A DNA stretch of 64,000 nucleotides from Novipirellula caenicola. GTDB lineage: Bacteria; Planctomycetota; Planctomycetia; Pirellulales; Pirellulaceae. Made by a program: the position numbers and the translations under genes. The DNA lies in the NCBI RefSeq assembly GCF_039545035.1, contig NZ_BAABRO010000007.1, positions 186,001-250,000 on the forward strand, written 5' to 3'. Positions 9,004 to 18,103 of this stretch are shown here, one piece after another (the stretch's first letter is position 1; each line of letters opens with the position of its first letter). The notes below the pieces were generated by a model that was given only the letters and a program-made list of their open reading frames with translations, was not told the origin of the DNA and made no database searches.

Positions 9004-11256
9004 CTAAGTTTTGGTGGAAGCAGACTGTCCGTCAATGATTTGGTCGAGCCAGCGAGCGATTTCCTCGGGATCGTCCATTACTCGGAATCGTTGAACGTCT
9101 TGAGAGTCAATACAGCCTTTCTCAAGCACGGTGGTTTGCAACCAATCGACGATGGGACGCCAAAACTCGCTGCCCACCAGTACCACGGGGAATTGCGCCA
9201 ACTTGCCCGTCTGGATCAAAGTCAGTGATTCAAAAAACTCGTCGAACGTGCCGAATCCGCCTGGGAAAATCAGAAAGCCGCGAGCGTATTTGGCAAACAT
9301 CATCTTGCGGACGAAGAAGTAACGGCAGGTGTAGGACGCGTCGCAGTAGGGATTGATCGTCTGTTCGTGCGGCAGTTCGATGTTCAGACCGATCGAGGGG
9401 CTGCCGGCGTCACGCGACCCACGGTTGCTGGCTTCCATGATTCCAGGGCCGCCGCCGGTAATGATCGCGAACCCTCGTTCCCCCAACCGCTGACATGTTT
9501 GATGGGCGAGTTGATAAGAAGGATCGCTCTCGGGCAATCGTGCGCTGCCAAACACGGCCACCGATCGATGTCGACCTTCCAAGGCACGTGTCATGATTTC
9601 GATGCCTTGGATCAAATCGCTTTGGATCCGTAGGACTCGCCAAGGATCCTCGTGCAAAAAGCTAATCGGACGGCGGGTTGCGCTATCTAAGAATTCCAGA
9701 TCTGGATCTTCTGCCGCAACCGGGAAGATTTCGTCGACCTTGACCGATTCTGTCGCCGCGTCACCCGTTGCTTCGCTTTCGAGGGTATCGCTGATCGCGT
9801 CTCTTTTAACCGCCACCGCATTCGGTTGGCCGGCGTCGACAAGGCTGGGCCCTTGATCATTGAACTCGTGCACTTCGCCGTACGAGGGAACGGACACATC
9901 AAACCCGAACCGCGTCTGGATGCTGCGTTTCAGTGCGAGAGCCGAACTTTCCTCGCCGTGAGTCAAGAAGACCTTTCGCGGTGGTTGCTCGAAGTGATTC
10001 AGCCACTGCAGCAATCCGGTGCGATCGGCGTGCCCCGACAATCCAAAGACCTGCTGGATCTTGGCGTCAACGCTGTACTGGCGACCGTGAATGCGGACTT
10101 CCTTTTCGCCCGCCAGAAGCCGGCGGCCCAATGTGCCTTCGGCCTGAAAACCGACGAACAGGATGGTGGATTCGGGGCGACGAATGTTGCTTCGCAGGTG
10201 ATGTTTGATTCGGCCCGCGTTACACATTCCCGCCGGCGCCATGATGATGCAGGGCTTCTTGTGGTGATTGATCGATTTTGATTCATCAACCGTTCGTGTC
10301 ATCGTCAAACCGGGAAAGTGAAGCGGCGGCTCATCACACTCCACTGCTCGCACGGTCTCATCATCCAGCCAACTGGTGAATCGCCGGAAGATATTCGTGA
10401 CGTCGTACGCCATCGGGCTATCGAGAAAGATAGGGACGTCGGGAATTCGATTTTTGTGGACCAAGCGACTCAGGAAATACATCATCTCTTGAGCCCGTTC
10501 GACGGCGAACACGGGGATGATCAAATTACCGCCACGCTTGATGGTGTCGTTGACAATCGTTTCAAGCTGTTCTTCGACATTCCCGCCAGCCTCATGGTCG
10601 CGGTCGCCGTAAGTCGATTCCATCACGACATAGTCGGCACGCCGAAAATAGGTGGGATCATGAATCAGCGGTTTGTCGTGTTGCCCCAAGTCTCCCGAAA
10701 AGACGATCGTTCGCTCGCGGTCAGGCTCTTGGACTCGAATTTCTAGTGACGCCGATCCAAGGATGTGTCCTGCATCGTGCCAAGTCACCGTGATGCCGGG
10801 CACGATTTCGGTGGCAACGCGATAGTCGACTCCGCGAAACAGCTCGATCGCTTTCTCAACGTCCTTGTCTGTATAGAGAGGCACTATCTCGTGCGGTCCG
10901 GTGCGTCCCTCCTTGCGATGACGTCGCCGCTTGTATCTGGCGTCTTCGGCTTGAATCTTGGCCGAGTCCTTGAGCATCACATCGGCCAGTGCGACGGTCG
11001 GCCTTGTGGCAAAGATTCGGCCTCGGAAACCATCCGCTACGAACTTGGGAACGAGTCCGATGTGGTCGATATGAGCATGCGTGAGAACCAAGGCATCGAT
11101 ACTGCCCGCGGGAATCGGACAGGCATCCCAATTGCGCGACAGAAAATCGCGTTCTTGGACCATGCCGCAATCAATCATGATCCTTTTGCCGCAGGCTTCC
11201 AAACAATAACGTGAACCGGTCACGTTTCGATTGGCGCCCAGGAATGTGATTTTCAT
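9004..11256 (-). CDS. Fusion: beta-CASP metallo-beta-lactamase-fold RNase plus LOG-family domain
   Basis: The ATG at 11256 follows GGAG and gives 750 residues; an upstream in-frame ATG is less likely. Residues 1-460: MBL-fold/beta-CASP nuclease with zinc motif HAHIDH (60-65), DAGHILGSA, FSGDLG, ESTYGDRDHE and SGHAD, as in RNA-processing KH-less RNases of the Ysh1/CPSF73-like group. A charged linker follows, then residues ~560-735 form a LOG (TIGR00730) domain with TGGGPGIMEA and FPGGFGTFDEFFE, the signature of cytokinin-type nucleoside 5'-monophosphate phosphoribohydrolases. Both active-site motif sets look intact. Such a fusion would couple RNA cleavage with nucleotide hydrolysis, an inference. 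It sits 183 bases after the antiporter operon. Confidence 0.85.
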   Translation of the reverse strand: MKITFLGANRNVTGSRYCLEACGKRIMIDCGMVQERDFLSRNWDACPIPAGSIDALVLTHAHIDHIGLVPKFVADGFRGRIFATRPTVALADVMLKDSAKIQAEDARYKRRRHRKEGRTGPHEIVPLYTDKDVEKAIELFRGVDYRVATEIVPGITVTWHDAGHILGSASLEIRVQEPDRERTIVFSGDLGQHDKPLIHDPTYFRRADYVVMESTYGDRDHEAGGNVEEQLETIVNDTIKRGGNLIIPVFAVERAQEMMYFLSRLVHKNRIPDVPIFLDSPMAYDVTNIFRRFTSWLDDETVRAVECDEPPLHFPGLTMTRTVDESKSINHHKKPCIIMAPAGMCNAGRIKHHLRSNIRRPESTILFVGFQAEGTLGRRLLAGEKEVRIHGRQYSVDAKIQQVFGLSGHADRTGLLQWLNHFEQPPRKVFLTHGEESSALALKRSIQTRFGFDVSVPSYGEVHEFNDQGPSLVDAGQPNAVAVKRDAISDTLESEATGDAATESVKVDEIFPVAAEDPDLEFLDSATRRPISFLHEDPWRVLRIQSDLIQGIEIMTRALEGRHRSVAVFGSARLPESDPSYQLAHQTCQRLGERGFAIITGGGPGIMEASNRGSRDAGSPSIGLNIELPHEQTINPYCDASYTCRYFFVRKMMFAKYARGFLIFPGGFGTFDEFFESLTLIQTGKLAQFPVVLVGSEFWRPIVDWLQTTVLEKGCIDSQDVQRFRVMDDPEEIARWLDQIIDGQSASTKT

Positions 11257-11439
11257 TGTCGGACTCCGTTTCTCGTTTGGCGTGATCCGCGGGCAATGAG
11301 ATGGCATCCCCACAATGATTTCCGTTTCGACCCAGGTCGATTATATCACAATCGGGGTGATGGCAGCCGTGAACCAGAGCGGCGATCGTTTCACAGTCCG
11401 CCCTGCGGAAGGAGCCGATGCGAGTCATGCTTCCTCGCA

Positions 11440-13185
11440 TCAAACGTTCAAGATGCTCAGGATGAACAGCAGGGCCGCGATGATACCGATCAGCAAACCG
11501 GCAACGGTATCGTTCTCTAAAGCACGACTCAGAGCTTCGATTCGATGTGTATAGAAAATCGCCAGCTTGGCGCGCAAGCGACTCGTCATGTCGATGACGG
11601 CGGATGCTTCGATGACGCTAATCGATGTCCACACACTGCCGCATTTTTCTAACGCCAACGTCAGCGGAACCAACAAGTCACCAGCGGGAATGTGGACCTT
11701 CTTCAGCGATCGACGTAGTCCGCCCACCAAGGAAACCAACAAGACGATTACGACCGCGATCAGGATTGGCCAAGTTGCGGCCCACGCCTTGTCAGGGGCT
11801 AGCGAGAACCAGCGGGCTTCGGCCGTGAGTGACCAACGCAATCCGAAAAACAATAACACGACACAAACCGTTAGCATCCCCCACGGAATCGCGATCGCTC
11901 GGGTTAACTCGCCATGCAAATGCGAGCGGTGGGGACGGACCAGATACAGAAACCGCGAAACTAGCAACGCGGTTGTGATGCTTGTCAGTGGCAGAATCCA
12001 GGTGAGTGCCGAGGCCCAAGGGGCTGCCAACAACGACGCAGATTCCTTGAGTGCCATTTTTGCTGCAAGCCCGGTCGTCAGTGGAAGTCCCGCCAAAGAG
12101 AATCCGGCAACCACCAACCCGGCGTTCACCAGAGTTCGCTGCCATGCTGCCTGCATTTCAGCTTGGGCGACGCCGACGCCTAGAAACAGCGAAGCCTTGA
12201 CGATGGCATGGTGGGCTGCGTAAACGAGGATCGCTACGGAAATCATGGGCCACGACGAAGGAGCCATCATCGCGATGCCAATCATGACGCCGACAAGCCC
12301 CATTTGGCTGACACTTGAATAGGCCAATACCGTTTTGGGGTTGTCTTGCGTTAGTCCAAACAAAACGGCCAGGAAGGTGGAGGTGAATCCGGCGACGATG
12401 CAAGCGACCCCCCAGTCGTTCATGGCAACTGCGCCCAATGGCAAAAAACGGAGCATCCCTAGCAATCCGGATTTGATGATCGCACCACTCAAGACCGCGC
12501 TGGCTGGCGTGGGCGCCGCCGGGTGAGCCAGCGGCAGCCAAACGTGCAGCGGCATCAAGCCTAACTTGATCCCGAACCCGACCACAATCAAACCCACAAT
12601 GGCGTGCCGAAACGGTGACACCGCAAGCTTCTCGGCCAAGCCGGCGAAATGTAGCATCTCGGTTTGTTGTGCGGTCAAGAGAACGGCCCAGAACAGCAAG
12701 ACTTCGCCAAAGATGACCAGCATGATGTAGATGCGGCCTGCACGAAGGCTAGCCGGTTTGCGATCGTGGACGATCAATCCGTATGCGGCAAGACTCATCA
12801 CGGTGTAGAACAGCAAAAAGCTACCCATGTCCTGCGAAACAATGACTCCCAAATTGCCCAGCATCGTTATCAAATGAAACAGGTCAAAGCGGTCTCGCGC
12901 CGCGTCCTTTGCCAGGTAAGCGACTGCATAGATTCCCGCGGCCAGCCACAGGACGGAAGTGAATGCCAGGAAGACTCGTCCGGTTGCGTCCAGCCCCAGT
13001 CGCGAACCGAACAGCAACCAAGGTAGATCGACGGCAAAATCCGACGCGACAATCGACAGTAGCAGTGCCGGCAGTGGCGCCCATGCTGTGAACCGCCGCA
13101 ATCGTCGGCGCGTCGACGGCAGGGGCCATGCCGCAATCAGCAGCAGCGGAAACAGAATCGTCAGCAGCAATAGAATTTCGTTCAT
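11440..13185 (-). CDS. Proton-conducting antiporter subunit, MnhD/NuoL-like (third copy), atypical
   Basis: A 581-residue polytopic membrane protein, last gene of the antiporter operon; its ATG overlaps the stop of the preceding gene (ATGA, 13182-13185). The proton_antipo_M core is visible with GIKLGLMPLHVWLPLAHPAA followed by TPASAVLSGAIIKSG, which supplies the conserved Lys residues. At the position of the conserved transmembrane Glu (FYEMLTL in the neighbour copy) it reads FYTVMSL, so the Glu is missing. It also carries a C-terminal extension of about 100 residues compared with the neighbours, with a helical linker (AGDLLVPLTLALEKCGSVW) and a final span, which recalls the NuoL lateral helix. 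It may be a modified, coupling or structural subunit. Confidence 0.85.
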   Translation of the reverse strand: MNEILLLLTILFPLLLIAAWPLPSTRRRLRRFTAWAPLPALLLSIVASDFAVDLPWLLFGSRLGLDATGRVFLAFTSVLWLAAGIYAVAYLAKDAARDRFDLFHLITMLGNLGVIVSQDMGSFLLFYTVMSLAAYGLIVHDRKPASLRAGRIYIMLVIFGEVLLFWAVLLTAQQTEMLHFAGLAEKLAVSPFRHAIVGLIVVGFGIKLGLMPLHVWLPLAHPAAPTPASAVLSGAIIKSGLLGMLRFLPLGAVAMNDWGVACIVAGFTSTFLAVLFGLTQDNPKTVLAYSSVSQMGLVGVMIGIAMMAPSSWPMISVAILVYAAHHAIVKASLFLGVGVAQAEMQAAWQRTLVNAGLVVAGFSLAGLPLTTGLAAKMALKESASLLAAPWASALTWILPLTSITTALLVSRFLYLVRPHRSHLHGELTRAIAIPWGMLTVCVVLLFFGLRWSLTAEARWFSLAPDKAWAATWPILIAVVIVLLVSLVGGLRRSLKKVHIPAGDLLVPLTLALEKCGSVWTSISVIEASAVIDMTSRLRAKLAIFYTHRIEALSRALENDTVAGLLIGIIAALLFILSILNV

Positions 13186-14678
13186 GGCCGGTACTCCCGC
13201 TCAACGATCAGCCGGGCCCAATCCAGCGGGCTGAACGGGATGCTGGCAAGAAGTCCAACTAAGACCACGGAGATGGCGGTAAAAACCGGCGGGACCAGTA
13301 GCCAAAGATGGGTTTCGAACCGTCCGCGTTCGTGATCGTGCGGCCATGGGCCATCGGGCGGTTTGAACCAAGTAGCGTACACAATCGGCAGAAAGTAGAT
13401 TGCGTTCAGCACCGTGCTGCCGGTCAGCACCCCGACCACCCACCATTGCCCCGCAGCGATCGCCCCGCTTCCCAGCAACCACTTGCTCACAAAACCTGCC
13501 ATCGGTGGGACGCCGATCATCCCCAACGCTGCGATCGTGAATGCGGCCATCGTCCAAGGCATCCGTCGGCCGACTCCATTGAGTTGGCTGACCTTATGGA
13601 TGCCCAGCGTTTCCGCCAAATTACCTGCGGCAAAGAACAGCGTGATCTTCATCAGTCCTTGATGGACCAAATGCACGATCCCGCCAACGGTCGCGATCGG
13701 GCCCGCGATGGCAGTCCCCAAGGCGATATAAGAAACCTGGCTGATGGTCGAGTAGGCCAAACGCCGCTTTAAGTCGTCCTGATAAACCGCCCGCAGCGAT
13801 CCGTACAAAATCGTCACCGCCGCCACGATTGCCAACGGAGTCGCAACGCCAAGCTCTGCAGAAAATCCCACGCCGAACACGTCGTAGACCACTCGCACGA
13901 TGCCAAAGGCGCCCGCTTTGACGACAGCCACCGCGTGCAACAGCGCGCTGACCGGAGCGGGCGCCACCATGGCTTCGGGTAGCCAACCGTGCAGCGGGAC
14001 CAAGGCTGCCTTGACGCCAAAACCGAGAATCAGCAACGCAAAGATCCAGCGAAACGTGTTGCGATACTCATGGCCGGCACTCTCTAGGAATCCGCCGACG
14101 ACGAACTCGACCGGACCGACGATCGACTGCAGCCAAACCATTGCCAACAGCAGAACCGCGCCACCGGATACTGTGTACGCCAGATAAATCCGTCCGCCGC
14201 GAATCGATTCCGGGGTGCCACGATGAACGACCAACGGATACGTCGTCAAGGTTAGCATCTCGTAGAAGACCAAAAACGTTAGCAGGTTAGCGGATAGAGC
14301 AACTCCTGATGTCGCCGCTACACACAAGCTGAAAAAGCCAAAGAAGCGACCTCGGTGCGGCGAATACTCCAGATAACCGATCGCATAAATCGTTGTCAAA
14401 AACCACAACACGGCCGACAGCGTCACGAACAGCAACGAGAACGGATCGGCGTGCAGTGCAAAATCGATACTTTGAGTGATGGGAAAACGCACCACGTAAA
14501 CGTGGTTTTGAGACACACCCCACAGCATCATCGCCACGAGCAACAGTTTCACCGATGCACCGCCGAGATTGAGAATCGTGCGGGCCCGACGGCGTTCTTC
14601 GCCCAGTGCGAAAATGACCAGCCCCGGAATCAGCGAGCTAGCAATGACCAGCAGGGGCAGCAGGTGATCCAAGTTCAT
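13182..14678 (-). CDS. Proton-conducting antiporter subunit, MnhD/NuoL-N-like (second copy)
   Basis: The ATG at 14678 overlaps the stop of the preceding gene by 4 bases, giving 498 residues; a longer upstream extension in the same frame is a shadow of that gene. About 14 hydrophobic spans. Conserved features: the transmembrane Glu in FYEMLTLTTYPLVVH, the loop Lys/Pro block GVKAALVPLHGWLPEAMVAP and PVSALLHAVAVVKAGAFG. These define the ion-translocating subunits shared by complex I and Mrp antiporters. It is expected to move protons across the inner membrane as one of three related channels in this complex. Confidence 0.88.
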   Translation of the reverse strand: MNLDHLLPLLVIASSLIPGLVIFALGEERRRARTILNLGGASVKLLLVAMMLWGVSQNHVYVVRFPITQSIDFALHADPFSLLFVTLSAVLWFLTTIYAIGYLEYSPHRGRFFGFFSLCVAATSGVALSANLLTFLVFYEMLTLTTYPLVVHRGTPESIRGGRIYLAYTVSGGAVLLLAMVWLQSIVGPVEFVVGGFLESAGHEYRNTFRWIFALLILGFGVKAALVPLHGWLPEAMVAPAPVSALLHAVAVVKAGAFGIVRVVYDVFGVGFSAELGVATPLAIVAAVTILYGSLRAVYQDDLKRRLAYSTISQVSYIALGTAIAGPIATVGGIVHLVHQGLMKITLFFAAGNLAETLGIHKVSQLNGVGRRMPWTMAAFTIAALGMIGVPPMAGFVSKWLLGSGAIAAGQWWVVGVLTGSTVLNAIYFLPIVYATWFKPPDGPWPHDHERGRFETHLWLLVPPVFTAISVVLVGLLASIPFSPLDWARLIVEREYRP

Positions 14679-16162
14679 GGTGTGCCTCCGCCGCTTGCTG
14701 GTGAAAAAGGCGCCCCGATTTCCAGTAACCCTAGTGGTTGATACGCCATCACGCCCAAGGCCAGCGCTGCGATGGCCAACGCGAGCGGCGTCCACTGCAT
14801 CCAAGGCGAGATCGGACGCGTCGCTGTAGGATCGGACGCGATCGGATCGATGTTCTCCAACGACTTTGCCACCACGCGAAACACATAGACCGCGGCGAGA
14901 ATGCCCCCGACCAGCATCACCAGGGCGTAACTCCAGCGACCGGACGTGACCGCGGAATTCAGCAGCAGCCACTTCGACAGAAACACGCCACTGGGCGGCA
15001 ACCCCATCAGGCTGACCCCGGCAATCGCGAAGGCAAAGATTGTCACGGGTTGTCGCTGAGCCGCCCCGGCCAATTCATCGATGCGGTCACTGTCGTGTGC
15101 ATGTTTCAGCGACCCCGACGCCAAAAACGCTGCCGCTTTCGCCAACGAATGCGACATCGCGAAGTAGACCGCCCCGCTCCATGCATTCCACGCGACGGTC
15201 GTCTCGCTCGTCAATGAGAAGACCAAAAACAAATAGCCGATCTGAGCGACCGTCGAATAAGCGACCAGCAGCTTCAAATGCGTTTGGCGAATCGCTTGAA
15301 TCGAGCCCCACAGAATCGCAATCGCACCGAGAACACCCAGCAAGTGACCTGCCGATCGCAAGTCCGCGTAAGGAAAGACATCAAACCACAACCGCAACAA
15401 CACGTAAAACGAAGATTTTAGCACCAAACCTGACAACAGAGCACTGGCCGGAGCGGGGGCAGCCGCATGAGCCGGAGGCAGCCAATAGTGAAGCGGAAAC
15501 AAGGCAGTCTTGAGTATGAGTGCGACGGCAATCAGTACGATCGAACAGCGGCTCGGCAAGTCGAATTGAAACTTCGTCGCCAGCAGATGCAGATCGACCG
15601 TTCCATAGCTGCTGTAGAGTAACGCCACCCCCAGCAAAAAAAATAGCGATGCGGTAACCGCGACGATCAAGTACCGCAGCGCAGCTGCCAACGCATCGAC
15701 CGTGCCCGCCAATCCGATCAACGCGACCGCTGTCAACGTCAGCAGTTCCAAGGTCACGTACAGATTGAATAGGTCGCCGGCCTGAGACAACGCGTTGAGC
15801 GACGCGAACAGAAATAAGCACAACGGCCAAAAGTAAACAACGGAGTCGCCACTGCGAGTGTGAGCGAAGTACGATGATGCGTACACCACAACGCCTAGTC
15901 CGACGATCGCCGTCATCAGCAGCATCAATCCACTCAGCCCGTCGACATACAAGTCGATTCCCAGCGGTGCCCCCCAACCACCGACTTCGTACCGCAGACT
16001 CCCCTGGTAAAACACAGAACGGGCGACATGGCTTGCCAGCAAGATTTGCAGAACCGCGACCCCAATCGTCAGCACCACCGCAACTCGGCGTGCGACAAAC
16101 GCAACGATGCCTGCAGCCAGCGGCAACGCGATTAATCCGATCATCGCAAGCTCAGCTGACAT
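14675..16162 (-). CDS. mnhD: Proton-conducting antiporter subunit, MnhD/MrpD-like (first copy)
   Basis: The start at 16162 (MSAELAMIGL) overlaps the mnhC-like stop by 11 bases and has a purine-rich upstream site (GGGCGAG). The 495-residue protein has about 14 spans and the conserved Glu in LYVTLELLTLTAVAL, Lys in ILKTALFPLHYWLPPAHAAA and PAPASALLSGLVLKS, as in MrpD and NuoN. Order right after an MnhC-like gene is the canonical B-C-D order of Mrp operons, so this copy is the best candidate for the true MrpD. Confidence 0.88.
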   Translation of the reverse strand: MSAELAMIGLIALPLAAGIVAFVARRVAVVLTIGVAVLQILLASHVARSVFYQGSLRYEVGGWGAPLGIDLYVDGLSGLMLLMTAIVGLGVVVYASSYFAHTRSGDSVVYFWPLCLFLFASLNALSQAGDLFNLYVTLELLTLTAVALIGLAGTVDALAAALRYLIVAVTASLFFLLGVALLYSSYGTVDLHLLATKFQFDLPSRCSIVLIAVALILKTALFPLHYWLPPAHAAAPAPASALLSGLVLKSSFYVLLRLWFDVFPYADLRSAGHLLGVLGAIAILWGSIQAIRQTHLKLLVAYSTVAQIGYLFLVFSLTSETTVAWNAWSGAVYFAMSHSLAKAAAFLASGSLKHAHDSDRIDELAGAAQRQPVTIFAFAIAGVSLMGLPPSGVFLSKWLLLNSAVTSGRWSYALVMLVGGILAAVYVFRVVAKSLENIDPIASDPTATRPISPWMQWTPLALAIAALALGVMAYQPLGLLEIGAPFSPASGGGTP

Positions 16163-16478
16163 CCGTTTCTCGCCCTTCTGCATGCAGAGAAAGTTCGGTC
16201 CGCTGAGTCTCGCGGTGTAGACGACGTAGCAACGCCAATGCGAGCGCCGTCGCACTGACCGAAACGACCAGCCCAGTTAACACCATCGCATGGGGTACCG
16301 GATCGGGCTGGCCGTCGGGAGTCCGTTGAGCCAACGCGACCAGGACCAGGAACGTGCCGCTGCCCATCAGGTTCAATGAAATGACTTTGCGGAGCAGATG
16401 TCGGCAGATGACGACACCATAGAATCCGATGCCAAACAGCACGACTCCACAAACGGCATACAGAGTGGCAATCGTCAC
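16152..16478 (-). CDS. mnhC: Cation/proton antiporter subunit C (MnhC/MrpC, NuoK-like)
   Basis: A 108-residue protein with three hydrophobic spans (LYAVCGVVLFGIGFYGVVIC, then VISLNLMGSGTFLVLVALAQ, then HAMVLTGLVVSVSATALALA). The sequence NLMGSGTFLVL and the HAMVLTGLVVSVSATALALAL block are hallmarks of MrpC/NuoK. It overlaps both neighbours (4 bases upstream, 11 downstream). Length is typical for the family. Confidence 0.9.
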   Translation of the reverse strand: MTIATLYAVCGVVLFGIGFYGVVICRHLLRKVISLNLMGSGTFLVLVALAQRTPDGQPDPVPHAMVLTGLVVSVSATALALALLRRLHRETQRTELSLHAEGRETDVS

Positions 16479-17251
16479 TGCGCGGCCTCATCACGTGGCG
16501 TCTTGTGGTTCGGCATCTTGTTGTTGGGAATCTCGCTACTGTTAATCTTGCTGTGGGACCGTTCGGATTGAGTTTCTCGCAGCGTTCCGCTGCTGAATAG
16601 TGCCAACAGAATCGCAGCGATTGAAACGGTCGCTGCCGATTCAATGACCAGAATCAACGTCTTGGCCACCGACGGGGGATATTCCAAGAAACGCCGCTGA
16701 CTCAACATGACCGCGGTCGCCACCACGAGAAAGACGGCCAGCCCCGCCACCAACAGCAGTCGCTCGCCACGCTGGGATAGCTTTCGCGTCCACGACACGC
16801 CGCCTAGTTTCAACAGCACGCCCAACGCAGCCAACACCGCTGCGGCCTGAAATGCGCCGCCCGGTGCGTGCCCACCGACCCACAGCAGATATCCGGCGAC
16901 CATGATCATCACGGGGGCAAGGATGCGAATGAAACCGAGCAGCACCGGATTGGCAGACCGAGCTGGCTCGACGACAAACGACGCATCGGAGGCCGTCAAT
17001 ACGCGTGCACCGATCGCGGCCAGCAACAAGACAAGAATCTCTAACAGCGTGTCATAGCCGCGAAAGTTTAACAGCACCGCGGTGACCGGGTTCTTGGCAC
17101 CGGCCGCGTCAAGATTGGCGATCGCCGCAGCGGACAACCCGATCGCTTCGCTTGGCAAACGAATGATCGCAACCACGATGGCGCCAGTGATTCCCGCAAC
17201 GACGAAGGCAAATGCGATATGAATGATCGCGATGGGGGGGCGTTGACTCAT
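16475..17251 (-). CDS. mnhB: Cation/proton antiporter subunit B (MnhB/MrpB) with MbhE-like N-terminal part
   Basis: The 258-residue protein combines an N-terminal part (1-85) with the NPVTAVLLNFRGYDTLLEIL motif seen in MrpA C-terminal/MbhE segments, and an MrpB domain (about 105-220) with FIRILAPVMIMVAGYLLWVG, GGHAPGGAFQAAAVLA. About six to seven spans. The C-terminal tail is hydrophilic and Asn/Lys/Ser rich (KINSSEIPNNKMPNHK), unusual for the family. It overlaps both neighbouring genes by 4 bases. The split of the classical MrpA C-terminus between this gene and the next one upstream fits group-2 Mrp or Mbh-type operons. Confidence 0.87.
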   Translation of the reverse strand: MSQRPPIAIIHIAFAFVVAGITGAIVVAIIRLPSEAIGLSAAAIANLDAAGAKNPVTAVLLNFRGYDTLLEILVLLLAAIGARVLTASDASFVVEPARSANPVLLGFIRILAPVMIMVAGYLLWVGGHAPGGAFQAAAVLAALGVLLKLGGVSWTRKLSQRGERLLLVAGLAVFLVVATAVMLSQRRFLEYPPSVAKTLILVIESAATVSIAAILLALFSSGTLRETQSERSHSKINSSEIPNNKMPNHKTPRDEAAQ

Positions 17252-17535
17252 GTGTCGGCATCCATCGTCTCAGGCGGCGTCCTCGGGCCAGTCCGCTTCG
17301 TGATCGCCGTCAACGTCGAAAGCAACAGGGCGCCGGTCAACCCCGCACCAATCGCCGCTTCGGCCAACGCAATATCCGGTGCGTCCAGCCGCGCCCATGC
17401 CAAAGCCATGACCAAACCCAGCACGATGAACAGCACAATCGCCTTGAACAGATCGGACGTGGCAAGTGTCTGCCAAGCCAACCAAAGGAGGCTTCCGCAC
17501 AGCGTGATGTCCAATATCCACAACAGACTGTTCAT
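17248..17535 (-). CDS. DUF4040 antiporter subunit (MbhD / MrpA C-terminal-like)
   Basis: A 95-residue protein with three spans. The block ALAWARLDAPDIALAEAAIG is the signature of the DUF4040 family, equal to the part of MrpA after the NuoL-like core and to MbhD, homologous to NuoJ. The ATG at 17535 overlaps the upstream stop, and its stop overlaps mnhB by 4 bases. Confidence 0.88.
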   Translation of the reverse strand: MNSLLWILDITLCGSLLWLAWQTLATSDLFKAIVLFIVLGLVMALAWARLDAPDIALAEAAIGAGLTGALLLSTLTAITKRTGPRTPPETMDADT

Positions 17536-17834
17536 CGTTTACTCCACGGTCGCTCGCCGCGACGGACCGCCGACTGCGCGATCAAGTGGCACGTCGTTGC
17601 GCCAGCCACCAAGACCAGCAGCCAGATCAGCACCAACTTGGACGCGACAAACATCGATCCCGATCGCAGCAACAACCCCAGCACCAACAGCCCCAAACCG
17701 ACATTGTCCGCTTTCGTCGTCGCGTGGAGCCGCGTGAACACATCCGGAAGACGCAACATACCAACGCTGCCCGCGATGAAAAACAGACAACCAACTGCGA
17801 TCAGGACAAGGGACGCCATGTCAAGGATGCTCAT
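17532..17834 (-). CDS. mnhG: Cation/proton antiporter subunit G (MnhG/MrpG)
   Basis: The 100-residue protein starts at an ATG that overlaps the mnhF stop (ATGA at 17831-17834); longer in-frame extensions run through mnhF and are rejected. The sequence GSVGMLRLPDVFTRLHATTK followed by ADNVGLGLLVLGLLL is the MrpG signature. Three hydrophobic spans. The stop overlaps the DUF4040 gene by 4 bases. Confidence 0.92.
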   Translation of the reverse strand: MSILDMASLVLIAVGCLFFIAGSVGMLRLPDVFTRLHATTKADNVGLGLLVLGLLLRSGSMFVASKLVLIWLLVLVAGATTCHLIAQSAVRRGERPWSKR

Positions 17835-18103
17835 TCCTGCTCTCCCGTTTCCATTGCGTGATAACGCTGGACAAATGCGATTCCGGTGACCGCAGCCAGC
17901 AACGCGAACACCAACGCCACGTCCAGTAGCGCCGGTCGCGAGATTGCTTCGGAGAGCAACAACAAAATGGCGACACCCGTTGTGCCCATCAACTGTGCAG
18001 CCAGCATCCGATCCGACGACGTGGGACCGCGCTTCACGCGAATCAAGCCCGCAACCATGCTCGCCAACAGCACCACCACAAACAGCAACAACGTCTGCGT
18101 CAT
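17831..18103 (-). CDS. mnhF: Cation/proton antiporter subunit F (MnhF/MrpF)
   Basis: A 90-residue, three-span protein with the MrpF signature VKRGPTSSDRMLAAQLMGTT followed by ALLDVALVFALLAAVTGIAF. Length is typical. It overlaps mnhE and mnhG by 4 bases each, implying translational coupling and equal dosage of the small subunits. Confidence 0.92.
   Translation of the reverse strand: MTQTLLLFVVVLLASMVAGLIRVKRGPTSSDRMLAAQLMGTTGVAILLLLSEAISRPALLDVALVFALLAAVTGIAFVQRYHAMETGEQE

Noticed and set aside
14679-14972. N-terminal extension of the second D-like subunit
   Set aside because: It runs antiparallel to nothing but in a different frame of the preceding gene and is Arg/Gly rich; the ATGA overlap at 14675-14678 gives a better start.
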